In this document: positions 51,261 to 60,359 of the stretch, one piece after another | Position numbering within the stretch: the stretch's first letter is position 1 | Layout: each line of letters opens with the position of its first letter | From: Rhodospirillaceae bacterium | Lineage (GTDB): Bacteria > Pseudomonadota > Alphaproteobacteria > UBA8366 | Length of the DNA: 64,000 nucleotides | Direction of reading: 5' to 3' | Assembly: GCA_002716125.1 (NCBI GenBank) | Contig: PAZH01000071.1 | Span: 1 to 64,000, forward strand | Program-made: the position numbers and the translations under genes | The notes under the pieces: generated by a model | What the model was told of the DNA's origin: nothing | The model's database searches: none | Seen by the model: only the letters and a program-made list of their open reading frames with translations

Positions 51261-52520
51261 CTAGATTAGGGCGGCCCGGACCGACCGCAACCGCAGAATC
51301 AGGTAGCCGATGATCACCAAGTTCACCACATTGGCGGCGACGCCGATGAGGAATGCCAAAGTATAGCTACTTGTCAGATCGTAGAGGTATCCGCCGAGGC
51401 TACCGCCGATCGCCATCCCGATCCCGCCGAAGAAAATCACGATGGCGGTCCGGCGCCCAATCCCCTTCCCCGACAAATGATCCCGGAGCACGACCGGGTA
51501 AAGCGGCAGGATACCGCCGTAGCCGATTCCAAAGAACACCGCGATGAGGTACAGCGCCGGCAGACCTTCAACAGCGACAAACAGACCAACAGTCACGGTC
51601 TGCACGACTGAAAACAGGAACAAAGTGTTCAACGCGCCGATCCGGTCCGCCATGTAGCCCATCAACGTCAGGCGGGTGAGCCCCGCCACCAGCAGGGCGA
51701 CCGCGAGGACTTCCGTCGCACTTGAGAGCGAATGCCCGATATCGGTCACTCGCGAGACGATATGCGCGATCGGCAGCGCCATCGAGATGCAGCAACCGAC
51801 AATGCCGATAGACAGCGTCACCATCCAAACGATCGGCGCGACGCCCCCGGTCTTCATCGGGTCGTCATCAGCCGCATCTTCCGCCACCGCGGCGGCCGGT
51901 TTCGGGGACGCGCCGGGCCGCTCGATAAATTTGTGCTGGAAAAGGAAGATCAGGCTCAGCGGGAGCATCGTGCACACCAGCAGGATACCGAACAGAAAAT
52001 ATGTCTCACGCCAGCCGACCAATTCATTCACATACCCGGCGATGGGCGGGCAAACGGTCCCGGCGAAGGCCTGCCCCGAGGCAACAATCCCAGCAGCCAA
52101 TCCCCGGCGTCGGTCGAACAAGTTGACGATGTTCGCCATGAGCGGCGAGAACAGAGTTGCGGTTCCAAGGAACCCGAACAGGAGGACATAGGCGAACAGG
52201 AACTCCCAATACGAGTCCATTCCCGCAACAATGAACGCCGCAACGCTCATCATCACGGCGCCCAAGACAATCGGCGGGCCGATCCCGATCCGGTCGAACC
52301 AGTGCCCCATCAAAATGCCGCCGATCCCTGCCCAGAGGAACTGCAGCGAGAAAGCGAGGGATGGGATAAAGCGCGGCCAGCCGAATTCACCGGCGATCGG
52401 TTTCAGGACAACCGCCACCAGGAAGATGCTGCAGCTGCCGATCAGCAGCGCCACCATCGACGCCCAAAGGACGATATATCGGTAATTCGCGGCGAGACGC
52501 CGCCCTATTCCGGAGAGCAC
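51261..52520 (-). CDS. Major facilitator superfamily transporter
   Basis: A 419-residue inner-membrane transporter with about 12 hydrophobic segments split by a charged central loop (about residues 200-225, RPGASPKPAAAVAEDAADDD). The loop 2-3 signature appears as GHWFDRIGIGPPIVLGAVMM and the mirrored GYMADRIGALNTLFLFSVVQ after TM8. The layout resembles oxalate/formate-type or monocarboxylate MFS carriers. GTG start at 52520. It lies 16 bases after the parvulin gene on the same strand. Substrate unknown. Confidence 0.92.
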   Translation of the reverse strand: MLSGIGRRLAANYRYIVLWASMVALLIGSCSIFLVAVVLKPIAGEFGWPRFIPSLAFSLQFLWAGIGGILMGHWFDRIGIGPPIVLGAVMMSVAAFIVAGMDSYWEFLFAYVLLFGFLGTATLFSPLMANIVNLFDRRRGLAAGIVASGQAFAGTVCPPIAGYVNELVGWRETYFLFGILLVCTMLPLSLIFLFQHKFIERPGASPKPAAAVAEDAADDDPMKTGGVAPIVWMVTLSIGIVGCCISMALPIAHIVSRVTDIGHSLSSATEVLAVALLVAGLTRLTLMGYMADRIGALNTLFLFSVVQTVTVGLFVAVEGLPALYLIAVFFGIGYGGILPLYPVVLRDHLSGKGIGRRTAIVIFFGGIGMAIGGSLGGYLYDLTSSYTLAFLIGVAANVVNLVIIGYLILRLRSVRAALI

Positions 52521-52536
52521 GGCTTCCGCCGTTCGG

Positions 52537-52860
52537 CTAACCGGTCCGGTGGATCAGGTGATAACCGAAAGCCGTTTCCACAACATCGCTGGTTTCGTCG
52601 ATTTCCAGCTCAAAAACCGCTTCGTCGAATTCCGGTACCATGTCGCCGCGCCCAAACTCGCCAAGAGCCCCGCCATCTTGTGCGGACGGGCATTCGGAGT
52701 ATTCACCTGCAAGATCGGCAAAATCCACGTCATTGTTAGCCATTTCGGCTGCGACCATTTGAATGCGCTCAAGCGCCTCTTCTTTCGACCGCGAGGCACT
52801 GGAGCCTTGCGAGCCGGCGTACATGACCAAGATATGCGAAGCCTGAACCGTATCGGCCAT
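52537..52860 (-). CDS. Parvulin-type peptidylprolyl isomerase
   Basis: A 107-residue single-domain PpiC/parvulin. The ATG at 52860 (MADTVQASHILVMYAGSQGS) has GGAG eight bases upstream. Parvulin hallmarks are ASHILVMY, FADLAGEYSECPSAQDGGAL, GEFGRGDMVPEFDEAVFEL and ETAFGYHLIHRTG. There is no signal peptide, so a cytoplasmic proline isomerase. It is probably the first gene of a two-gene transcript with the MFS transporter. Confidence 0.92.
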   Translation of the reverse strand: MADTVQASHILVMYAGSQGSSASRSKEEALERIQMVAAEMANNDVDFADLAGEYSECPSAQDGGALGEFGRGDMVPEFDEAVFELEIDETSDVVETAFGYHLIHRTG

Positions 52861-52998
52861 AAGGGGTCTCCCCAATAGATTGTTGCTGACGTTTGCCGGA
52901 ACTATAGGCGATGGACTCATGGGTTACACACAATTTCGTTTCCCCAATTGGATCGAGCGGGCTAAATTTAGTAACGACGCAATGATTCGGGTTTGAGA

Positions 52999-53157
52999 AT
53001 GCTGAGACTGTTGTTCGTGATGCTCTCGGTGCTGGCACTCACAGCGCCTTCCGTCGCCGACCAAAAGCCGCTCCTCGGCTCCGATATCCACGACTGTGCG
53101 GAAGGTGCGGACGAGGATATCAAAACGCCCGTCTGGCTACCGAAACCGACTTCCTAG
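52999..53157 (+). CDS. Small secreted hypothetical protein
   Basis: A 52-residue frame. A signal peptide MLRLLFVMLSVLALTAPSVA is followed by a cleavage site after A20 and a 32-residue acidic mature part beginning DQKPLLGSDIHDCAEGADED. It has one Cys and a C-terminal WLPKPTS. Stop overlaps the convergent hydrolase stop. The clear signal peptide and codon pattern argue for a real gene, though the ribosome binding site is weak. No family recognised. Confidence 0.6.
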   Translation: MLRLLFVMLSVLALTAPSVADQKPLLGSDIHDCAEGADEDIKTPVWLPKPTS

Positions 53158-53966
53158 GCCGTCGCTTCCTCTAAGAACCGCAAGATCGCGGCGTTAAATT
53201 CCGCTGGGGCTTCGATGTTGCAAAGATGACCGGCATCTGGGATTTCGACGAATTTCGAACCCTTAATTTTTTCGCAAATTTCGCGGCCGAGCGCCGACGA
53301 ATTGAGCCGGTCGTCTCCGCCATACACCAACAACGTCGGCACCGTGATACGTTCCAAGTCCGCGGAACGATCATAATAGGTCGACGCCTCGATGGTTTTC
53401 ACATAGCTGTTCTTATGGAGGACGGAAATACTTTCAACCAACTGCTGAAAGTGGGCGTCGGTCGAGCGGCGACCCATCAACGTTTTCGCGACAATCGGTG
53501 CGATGTCGGCTGGCTCTTTCCCGTCTTCAACCAGCGGTTTCTTGCGCAAACGCACAAACTCGTCCCGCTCGGCCTCAGTTCTTTGGGCGAAGCTGGCGCG
53601 CGTGCCGGACAAAGTCAGCGTCTTGATCCGATCTGGAAAACGCGCCGCGAGGTCGAGCGCAATCCGCCCCCCCATGGACAAACCCACGATATGAGCCGTC
53701 GCCGCGCCCAGATGATCGAGCAGCCGCACGATGTCACGGGCAAAATCACCGAAGTCGAGCGGCCCCGCATAATCGTCCGACGCGCCATAGCCGCGGGCGT
53801 CCCATGCGACCGCATGATAATTTCGCGCAAAAGCCGGCAATTGGTCCCGCCAATTCGTCCGGTTTCCGCCAATCCCGTGCAAGAACAAGACGATATCGCC
53901 TTCCCCTGCCTGGTCGTATGCGATGCGCGGTTCGCCCGGAACGAATGCAGTGTCTGTACGCGTCAT
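53154..53966 (-). CDS. Alpha/beta hydrolase (3-oxoadipate enol-lactonase-like)
   Basis: A 270-residue alpha/beta hydrolase. Oxyanion HGIGGNRTNW, nucleophile elbow VGLSMGGRIAL, Asp in LLVYGGDDRLNSS and His in IPDAGHLCNIEAPAEF. WDARGYGASDDYAG is typical of PcaD-like lactonases and haloalkane-type hydrolases. No signal peptide. It ends the amidase-M20 hydrolase-alpha/beta hydrolase operon with one base between it and the M20 gene. Confidence 0.92.
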   Translation of the reverse strand: MTRTDTAFVPGEPRIAYDQAGEGDIVLFLHGIGGNRTNWRDQLPAFARNYHAVAWDARGYGASDDYAGPLDFGDFARDIVRLLDHLGAATAHIVGLSMGGRIALDLAARFPDRIKTLTLSGTRASFAQRTEAERDEFVRLRKKPLVEDGKEPADIAPIVAKTLMGRRSTDAHFQQLVESISVLHKNSYVKTIEASTYYDRSADLERITVPTLLVYGGDDRLNSSALGREICEKIKGSKFVEIPDAGHLCNIEAPAEFNAAILRFLEEATA

Positions 53967-53967
53967 A

Positions 53968-55203
53968 CTAAAGCCGAACGGCCCGCTGCAGAACCGCGTG
54001 CATCAATACATCCGTACCCGCCGCAAGATCTTCAGGCCGGGCGTTCTCCAACTCGTTATGACTGATGCCGTCCTCGCAGGGGATAAACACCATGCCCGAG
54101 GGACAAACATGCGTCATGTTGATCGCGTCGTGTCCTGCCCCCGAATAAATATCCATACAGGTGATACCGAGCGCGGTTGAAGCGGCCCGAACCGCTTCTA
54201 CACAGTCGTTGTTGAAGGTAACGGCATCGCGATGACTGGTCTTCTCGATGGAGACATCCAAGCCACGCTCGCCGGCGATCCGCTCGCACGCGTTGATCAT
54301 CGCACGGCCGGCAGCCGCCAATGTTTCGTCGTCCGGATGGCGACTGTCGATCGTGAATATCACTTGCCCCGGAATGGTATTGCGGGAATTCGGCCGGACC
54401 CGCAGATGACCAACGGTAATGACCGGATGTGGATCGAAATCGAATGCAACGTTGTCGACGGCGTCGATCATGCGAGCGGCCCCATGCATGGCGTCTTTTC
54501 GCAACACCATCGGCAAGGTGCCGGCGTGCCCCTCCTCACCGGTTACCGTCACCATATAGCCGGTGGACGCTTGCGCACCTTCGACTGCGCCAACCTGAAT
54601 ACCTTCGTTCTCGAGAATAGGTCCCTGCTCGATATGAATCTCGAAGAAACTGTCGACATCGAAACCACCGACCGGTTCGCTGCCCGCATAGCCGATCCGC
54701 TTTAGCTCGTCGCCGATCGATTTGCCGTCGGCATCGCTCATTTTGAGAGTCTCTTCAACGCTCCGTCGTCCCACAAAGGCGTTCGAACCGACACAACCGG
54801 CACCGAAGCGCGAACCTTCTTCGTCAGTCCAGCAGACGACGTCGATCGGCTTCTCGTGCTCGACACCATGCTCGTTCAACGTTCGGACGATCTCGAGCCC
54901 AGAAAGAACGCCGAGGATTCCATCGAATCGGCCGCCAAGCGGTTGGGTATCCAAGTGGCTTCCCGTCATGACAGGTGCGGCGTTCGTGTCCCGCCCCGCC
55001 CGACGTGCGAAAATGTTGCCGACACCATCGACACGGACTTCGCAGCCGGCTTCTGTCGACCACTGAACAAAGAGGTCGCGCGCTTTCTTGTCGTCATCGG
55101 TCAAAGCCAGACGGCCCATACCGCCCTTCGGCGTTGCACCAAAAACGGCCATTTCCATATGCGCGTCCCAAAGACGCTGCTGATTACTCCGCAAATCGCT
55201 CAT
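53968..55203 (-). CDS. M20-family Zn-dependent amidohydrolase (N-carbamoyl-L-amino acid hydrolase/allantoate type)
   Basis: A 411-residue M20/M28-fold carbamoylase-like hydrolase. Metal ligands: His/Asp in TGSHLDTQPLGGRFDGILGV, Glu pair in CWTDEEGSRFGAGCVGS, then FFEIHIEQGPILENEGI and GAGHDAINMTHVCPSGMVFI near the C-terminus. The dimerisation domain lies in the middle. These enzymes cleave N-carbamoyl amino acids, allantoate or beta-ureidopropionate. The start overlaps the amidase stop (ATGA). Functionally compatible with the HyuA gene at the left edge, but 52 kb away. Confidence 0.93.
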   Translation of the reverse strand: MSDLRSNQQRLWDAHMEMAVFGATPKGGMGRLALTDDDKKARDLFVQWSTEAGCEVRVDGVGNIFARRAGRDTNAAPVMTGSHLDTQPLGGRFDGILGVLSGLEIVRTLNEHGVEHEKPIDVVCWTDEEGSRFGAGCVGSNAFVGRRSVEETLKMSDADGKSIGDELKRIGYAGSEPVGGFDVDSFFEIHIEQGPILENEGIQVGAVEGAQASTGYMVTVTGEEGHAGTLPMVLRKDAMHGAARMIDAVDNVAFDFDPHPVITVGHLRVRPNSRNTIPGQVIFTIDSRHPDDETLAAAGRAMINACERIAGERGLDVSIEKTSHRDAVTFNNDCVEAVRAASTALGITCMDIYSGAGHDAINMTHVCPSGMVFIPCEDGISHNELENARPEDLAAGTDVLMHAVLQRAVRL

Positions 55204-56540
55204 ACCGTTCCTCCGGCCTTCGCTTCAACCCACTGAGCGACGCGGAACAAGTTCGCATCGTCGCCTTTTCTTCCCATTAATTGGACACCAAACGGCATCC
55301 CCGCCGGCCCTTTCAGCAGCGGCAAAACGAGCCCCGGCATGCCGAGCAAAGTCCAGGGCGATTGAAAAAGCGGGCTTCCGGTGGTGGTCAACCCGACCGG
55401 CGCTTCTCCCGGCGCGGGTGGGACTATCAAGGCATCGACGCCGCTCATCGCTTCGTAGACTTCTTGCTCAATAATCGATACCGCATCCAGCGCTCGAAGA
55501 TACTCACCCGCCGTGGTCGGAAGCGCCGCTCTAATTCGTTCGATCGTACGCGGATCCATCAGCGGGGGATCGCGTGTCACCTCCTCCGCGTAGAAATACG
55601 CGAGCCCGGCATTCATGACCTTATCGTGATGGTCGTGCAGGTCGCCGTAACTCTCCGGCAGTTCAACGGCTTCGATCGCGTCGCCGAGACTTTCGACGAA
55701 ATCTTCGAAAATCTTGAATGTCGCGGGGTCACCTTCACGCCAAGCGGGCGGTTTCGCGAACCCGATGCGCGGCAGAGAATTTAAGGGGCGCGCCAGCGCT
55801 TCCGACAAACGCATCCCCGGATCGGCCCGCATCTCTTCGTCGCGCGGATCGTAAACCATCAAGACGTCGCTGAGACGCGCCAGGTCTTCCAGCGATCGCG
55901 CCAAAGGACCAACGTGATCCAATTTGCGGGAGATTGGGCTGACACCGATACAGGAGATCGAACCAAATGTCGGTTTGTAACCATGAATGCCACAGAACGA
56001 AGCCGGTCGAAGGGTCGATCCTGCCGTCTGGGAACCCAGCGCCAACAAAGCCATATTGTCGCCCACCGCTGCGCACGAACCGCTGGATGAGCCGCCCGGT
56101 GTCCGGGTCGGATCGTGCGGATTTTTGGTTTTGTTTGGCGTCATCATCGCAATCTCGGTTGTGACCGCCTTCCCCAAGATCACAGCACCGGCTTGCCGCA
56201 ACAACATCGTCGCAAAGGAATCGACGGCCGGCCGGCGTCCAGCATAAAGATTACTGCCGTTCTCCGTCGGCATATCGTGCGTATCGAAGATGTCCTTCAG
56301 TGCAATTGGAATACCATGCAATGGACCGATAGGAGCGCCGGCGGCGCGCTCGCGATCCTTCGCTCTGGCTTGCTCCAGCGCTTGATCTCGATCGATATGA
56401 ACCCAGGCCTGAACGGTCTCTTCACGAGCTTCAATGCGGTCCAGACAAGCCTCGGTGATATCTTCTGACGAGAATTCACCGGACGCCATGCCGGCCAGCG
56501 CTTCCATTGCAGTCAGTTCATTCAATGCCCTATTGGTCAT
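55200..56540 (-). CDS. Amidase signature family protein
   Basis: A 446-residue amidase-signature enzyme. ATG 56540 (MTNRALNELTAMEALAGMAS) follows GAAGGGG. The Ser-cisSer-Lys triad is readable: Lys in PLHGIPIALKDIFDT, cis-Ser in RTPGGSSSGSCAAVG, and the nucleophile in LGSQTAGSTLRPASFCG. Hydrolyses amides to acid and ammonia. It heads a three-gene operon with the M20 hydrolase and alpha/beta hydrolase, suggesting stepwise opening of an amide/ureido/ester substrate. The usual IRxPA is TLRPA here, a common variant. Confidence 0.93.
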   Translation of the reverse strand: MTNRALNELTAMEALAGMASGEFSSEDITEACLDRIEAREETVQAWVHIDRDQALEQARAKDRERAAGAPIGPLHGIPIALKDIFDTHDMPTENGSNLYAGRRPAVDSFATMLLRQAGAVILGKAVTTEIAMMTPNKTKNPHDPTRTPGGSSSGSCAAVGDNMALLALGSQTAGSTLRPASFCGIHGYKPTFGSISCIGVSPISRKLDHVGPLARSLEDLARLSDVLMVYDPRDEEMRADPGMRLSEALARPLNSLPRIGFAKPPAWREGDPATFKIFEDFVESLGDAIEAVELPESYGDLHDHHDKVMNAGLAYFYAEEVTRDPPLMDPRTIERIRAALPTTAGEYLRALDAVSIIEQEVYEAMSGVDALIVPPAPGEAPVGLTTTGSPLFQSPWTLLGMPGLVLPLLKGPAGMPFGVQLMGRKGDDANLFRVAQWVEAKAGGTV

Positions 56541-56588
56541 CGCCCACCCCTTCGGGAATTCGAGTTTCAAAGAGAATGATGTGTCCGT

Positions 56589-57743
56589 CTAAAGACCCAG
56601 CATGCGAAGCGCGGAACGGTAGTCTGAGCTTCGTTTCCAATGCTCGACGACCTCTTCCGCGGCGTCGAGCGGCGCGCGCGTGTAAAGACGCAGAGCATTT
56701 TCGATGTCTTCTTCGGTTCGACGAATAAGACCGCCCGCACCGGAAGTGACTTCAAAGAGACGTTCGACCGCGGATCGGTCGAAGCCCGCCACCTTACAAA
56801 CCAGGGCTAGACCATCGCCTTCGGGTTCCATCAAGAGCCGCATCAACATGACTTCCCGAAGGCCCGTCCGCTGCCGCAAAACACCAATAAACAACCGGAT
56901 TTCACCTTCCGCCAAGGCATCGATCAACATATCGGACGACACCGCCGCGCCGTTGCTCAACGCTTCAACCAGGCGTAACGCAGCATCGTTGCGCTTGGCC
57001 TCGCGGCGTTCGAACTCATTATCGTCAGCACCATCGAGTAACTCGTCGACGTCTTTCTCGCTGATATCGAAATTCTCAACGATATGCTGCCGCAAGGCGT
57101 CCGAGACCCAACGGTACATCCGTTTTGCCAAATCGACCGGCAAGTCTTCACGGCGCAAAATTGGTTCTTGATACGCTTCGACCCGTCGCGACTGTTCGAC
57201 AAGGTATTCCAATGTCGCGCGGGAAATTTCCGCCGTCGCATTTTGTAACAATGCAACGATTACGGTCTCGTTTCCGGTTTCGACCAACGCATCGCAAACC
57301 TTCCCCGAGACATTCTCGCGGAGCGCAACGGCGAATTGATGTTCTTGTGCTCGTGATCGAACAACCTCGATCAATTGCTCATCTTCCAAGACACGGCTAC
57401 GCGTCAAAATCGGATAGGCGATTTCGATATCGTCGTTCGCCAGGGCGACGACAAGGTCATTCGGCGCATCGTCGAATTCGGCGATCTGACTGCTGAGCTT
57501 CCGGCGAACTGAAAGTTCCGCATCGTGAATCACGCGCCGCAAAATGTCGAAGATGAGCGTACGTTCGCGCTCCGAGAGGGCGCTTGGGCCACCATAAAAC
57601 AAATCTGCGATGGTTTCGGCGAGATCACGCCGCCCCGACCGCGTCTTTTGCTCCGCCAATTTGTAAAGACGATCCCGGTCGAAGTCGTCGCCGTCCAAGG
57701 CGTCATTTTCGTCCTGCGCGTCGCCAGGTGTTTCGTCTACCAT
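56589..57743 (-). CDS. DUF2336 domain-containing protein
   Basis: A 384-residue all-helical protein matching the DUF2336 family found mainly in Rhodospirillales and relatives. The N-terminal 25 residues are acidic (MVDETPGDAQDENDALDGDD). The rest consists of HEAT-like paired helices, such as LVVALANDDIEIAYPILTRS and LVEALSNGAAVSSDMLIDAL. No enzymatic motif. GGGG precedes the ATG. Monocistronic, between amidase and bolA. Function unknown; a scaffolding role is inferred from the repeat structure. Confidence 0.87.
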   Translation of the reverse strand: MVDETPGDAQDENDALDGDDFDRDRLYKLAEQKTRSGRRDLAETIADLFYGGPSALSERERTLIFDILRRVIHDAELSVRRKLSSQIAEFDDAPNDLVVALANDDIEIAYPILTRSRVLEDEQLIEVVRSRAQEHQFAVALRENVSGKVCDALVETGNETVIVALLQNATAEISRATLEYLVEQSRRVEAYQEPILRREDLPVDLAKRMYRWVSDALRQHIVENFDISEKDVDELLDGADDNEFERREAKRNDAALRLVEALSNGAAVSSDMLIDALAEGEIRLFIGVLRQRTGLREVMLMRLLMEPEGDGLALVCKVAGFDRSAVERLFEVTSGAGGLIRRTEEDIENALRLYTRAPLDAAEEVVEHWKRSSDYRSALRMLGL

Positions 57744-57866
57744 TTTTCCCCGTCGTCCCTTTAGGCCATTAGCGGCTAAAGGCTGAACAATAAGGCGATT
57801 TTGGCACGATTTAGGGCAATGTTAAACAACAGATGCCCCACCGTTCTCTGCACTCGAAGAAGACGT

Positions 57867-58187
57867 CTAATGATCGTGCTTACTACCGCCGAGGCAATCG
57901 GGCGATTCTCGGACGACACCGCCTTTGCGCTCCCACTCTTCCATCGTCAAAGTCTCCATCGAAAGCGCATGTATGGGCCCCGCTAATTCATCCTTCAGAA
58001 TACCGTTGACGGTTTGATGCCGGCGCACACGCGACACCCCTGAAAAGGTATCGGTCACGACCACCAACTTGAAATGGGATTCGGATCCTGGCGGAACGTT
58101 GTGCATATGACTTTCGTTGATCACCTGAAGGTGAGTAGGCGAAAGCGCTTCACTAATTTTCTGTTCAATTGTCTTGTGTACGTTCAT
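57867..58187 (-). CDS. bolA: BolA family protein
   Basis: A 106-residue BolA. ATG 58187 (MNVHKTIEQKISEALSPTHL) with GGAG upstream; the longer frame to 58259 is not family-like. The class II KH-like fold has VINESHMHNVPPGSESHFKL, VVVTDTFSGVSRVRRHQTVN and GPIHALSMETLTMEEW. The conserved His residues (about 33, 74 and 77) could bind a [2Fe-2S] cluster with a monothiol glutaredoxin, as BolA proteins do. The C-terminal tail of Gly/His (GGSKHDH) is unremarkable. Divergent from the sugar operon. Confidence 0.92.
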   Translation of the reverse strand: MNVHKTIEQKISEALSPTHLQVINESHMHNVPPGSESHFKLVVVTDTFSGVSRVRRHQTVNGILKDELAGPIHALSMETLTMEEWERKGGVVRESPDCLGGSKHDH

Positions 58188-58262
58188 ATCGCTCGTCGCT
58201 CCGAAAAGGTTTCCTCTAAAGATGTGATCACATCGCTGAATTTCCACGCCCGATACCAAATT

Positions 58263-58292
58263 TTGTAAGTTGTGGCGAAAACCCTCTATATT
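58263..58292 (+). promoter_or_regulatory. Promoter candidate for GDP-sugar operon
   Basis: TTGTAA (58263-58268), 18-base spacer, TATATT (58287-58292, five of six to consensus). About 62 bases upstream of the E1 alpha GTG in an A+T-rich gap. Confidence 0.45.
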
Positions 58293-58354
58293 TAGTATGC
58301 AAAACGCAGAAAGAGACGACCTACATCTCCTAACTCAAGCTTTCGGGACCAACT

Positions 58355-59299
58355 GTGCCCAACATTCGCGACGAACACCTCTACCGCCAACTTTACCGCA
58401 TCCGTCGCGTGGAAGAAGAAATAATACGCCTTTATCCATCCGACAGTATTAAGAGCCCGGTCCACCTTTCAATCGGACAAGAATCAGTTGCCGTCGGCGT
58501 ATGCTCGGCACTTGAGGAGTCCGATATCGTTTTTGGTACTTATCGAGGGCATGCGCTTTACCTTGCAAAGGGCGGCGATCTCAAATCGATGATGGCTGAA
58601 TTGTACGGCAAATCGGGCGGGAGCGCGCGCGGCAAGGCAGGTTCAATGCATTTGGTCGATACCGCAGTCGGTATGATGGGGACCTCCGCCATTGTCGCGA
58701 CAACCATACCGCAAGCCGTAGGCTATGCGCTCGCCGTGCAAATGCGCGGTGAGAAAACGGCTGTCGTGGTCTTCTTCGGAGATGGCGCGACGGACGAAGG
58801 CGTTTATGCCGAAAGTCTGAATTTCGCTGCGCTTAAGAAGCTCCCGATCTTGTTTGTCTGCGAGAATAACGGCTATGCCATTTACTCTTCAGTCGAAAGC
58901 CGCATGCCGGACGCCAATTTCTGCGAACGAGCGGAGAGTTATCGCATTCCTGCCGTCCGTATTGTAAGTGGCGTTACGCAGGAGATTGGGACCGCTGCGG
59001 CGAGTGCCATTAACAAAATCCGCAATACTGAAGGTCCTCAGTTCATGGAATGCCTGACAGCCCGCTGGCGCGACCATGTCGGCCCAGACGAGGACCGGAT
59101 TTGGAAATACCGATCGGACGAAGAGCTGGACGATTGGATCAAGCGGGACGATTTAGCCGCGATAGGCGGAAGCCTGGAACCCGCGAACCGCTCGAATATC
59201 GAGGCCGCCGTAGAAACAGAAATCGCCGAAGCCATCGCCTTCGCGGAAGCCAGTCCATTTCCTGGTGACGAGGAATTGCTCGATCATGTGTTCCGCTGA
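58355..59299 (+). CDS. TPP-dependent dehydrogenase E1 alpha subunit
   Basis: A 314-residue E1 alpha-like protein. GTG start at 58355 (MPNIRDEHLYRQLYRIRRVE). The TPP motif is VVFFGDGATDEGVYAESLNF, followed by ENNGYAIYS 28 residues later. The active-site His and phosphorylation-loop regions read FGTYRGHALYLAKGG and ARGKAGSMHLVDTAVGMMG. It is coupled to an E1 beta gene. No E2 lipoyl transferase or E3 is present, unlike pyruvate or acetoin dehydrogenase operons. It heads an otherwise sugar-modification operon, recalling the E1-like pairs that attach two-carbon units to nucleotide sugars (AviB1/AviB2 type). Confidence 0.93.
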   Translation: MPNIRDEHLYRQLYRIRRVEEEIIRLYPSDSIKSPVHLSIGQESVAVGVCSALEESDIVFGTYRGHALYLAKGGDLKSMMAELYGKSGGSARGKAGSMHLVDTAVGMMGTSAIVATTIPQAVGYALAVQMRGEKTAVVVFFGDGATDEGVYAESLNFAALKKLPILFVCENNGYAIYSSVESRMPDANFCERAESYRIPAVRIVSGVTQEIGTAAASAINKIRNTEGPQFMECLTARWRDHVGPDEDRIWKYRSDEELDDWIKRDDLAAIGGSLEPANRSNIEAAVETEIAEAIAFAEASPFPGDEELLDHVFR

Positions 59300-60347
59300 A
59301 TCATCCAGCCGCGAGCTCAGCTACGCAGAAGCCCTCTACGAGGCCGCGCGTCAGGAAATGGCGCGGGACGACAGCGTTTTCGTCTTCGGTCTCGGAGTCG
59401 ACGATGCAAAAGGCATGTACGGGACGACATCTGCTTTGCACGATGAATTTGGCGCTGCGCGTAATTTCGATACACCGCTGTCCGAAGATGCGATGACAGG
59501 GGTCGCCATCGGCGCAGCCTTGGCCGGCATGCGGCCAATCCATGTTCATCAAAGAATGGACTTCCTCCTGTTGTGTATGAACCAGCTGATCAACATCGCC
59601 GCCAAAACGTCATACATGTTCGCCGGTGCTTGTAAGGTTCCCATCGTGGTGCGGTCGATCATCGGACGAAGCTGGGGACAGGGCGCCCAGCACAGCCAGG
59701 CCCTCCACTCCTATTTTATGCATGTCCCCGGCATCAAAGTCGTTGCCCCGACCACACCACACGATGCGAAAGGATGTCTGATCGCCGCGATCCGCGACGA
59801 CAATCCGGTCATCTTTATGGAGCATCGCATGCTCTACGGGAACCGTGGCATCGTGCCGGAAGCGGATTACGAAGTACCCTTCGGTCACGCGCGGCAACTG
59901 ACCGAAGGCAGCGATATTACGATCGTCGGCATCAGCCATATGGTTGTTGAATGTCTGCGTGCCGCTCGGGTCCTGAACGATATCGGAATTTCGGCAGAAG
60001 TGATCGACCCCGTGACCCTCGCACCGCTCGATATCGACGCAATTTTGGAATCGGTCCGGAAGACCGGTCATTTGCTTATCGTCGACACGAGTTGGACCAT
60101 GTGCGGCGCGGGAAGCGAGATTATCGCGCGGATTGTCGAAGAAACCGGCGAGCAAGGTATCCCCAAAATGAAACGTATGGGCTACGCCCCGGCCCCCTGC
60201 CCGACGACTCGACCGCTTGAAGATATCTATTACCCGAACGGACAAACGATTGCCGAAGCCGCCCATCAACTCTTGAGATCCGGCACAGAGTGGTCGGCGC
60301 CTGAAACTTCATCCAGCGAAGTTCTCGAATTTCGGGGACCGTTTTGA
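59286..60347 (+). CDS. TPP-dependent dehydrogenase E1 beta (transketolase C-like) subunit
   Basis: A 353-residue E1 beta-like protein. ATG 59286 lies inside the E1 alpha gene (14-base overlap). The TPP-activating Glu is in FDTPLSEDAMTGVAIGAALA. QGAQHSQALHSYFMHVPGIK and NPVIFMEHRMLY follow, then the C-terminal transketolase fold ITIVGISHMVVECLRAARVL. Both subunits appear catalytically complete. With the adjacent sugar 3-dehydratase and SDR genes, decarboxylative transfer of a two-carbon unit from pyruvate to a 4-keto sugar is the favoured hypothesis. Confidence 0.93.
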   Translation: MCSAESSSRELSYAEALYEAARQEMARDDSVFVFGLGVDDAKGMYGTTSALHDEFGAARNFDTPLSEDAMTGVAIGAALAGMRPIHVHQRMDFLLLCMNQLINIAAKTSYMFAGACKVPIVVRSIIGRSWGQGAQHSQALHSYFMHVPGIKVVAPTTPHDAKGCLIAAIRDDNPVIFMEHRMLYGNRGIVPEADYEVPFGHARQLTEGSDITIVGISHMVVECLRAARVLNDIGISAEVIDPVTLAPLDIDAILESVRKTGHLLIVDTSWTMCGAGSEIIARIVEETGEQGIPKMKRMGYAPAPCPTTRPLEDIYYPNGQTIAEAAHQLLRSGTEWSAPETSSSEVLEFRGPF

Positions 60348-60359
60348 GGATGTCGCAGC

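Noticed and set aside
51732-52739. Long plus-strand frame of 335 codons across the MFS gene
   Set aside because: Antisense to a clear MFS transporter; composition is His/Arg/Asp-rich with no family motifs, typical of a shadow frame in G+C-rich DNA.
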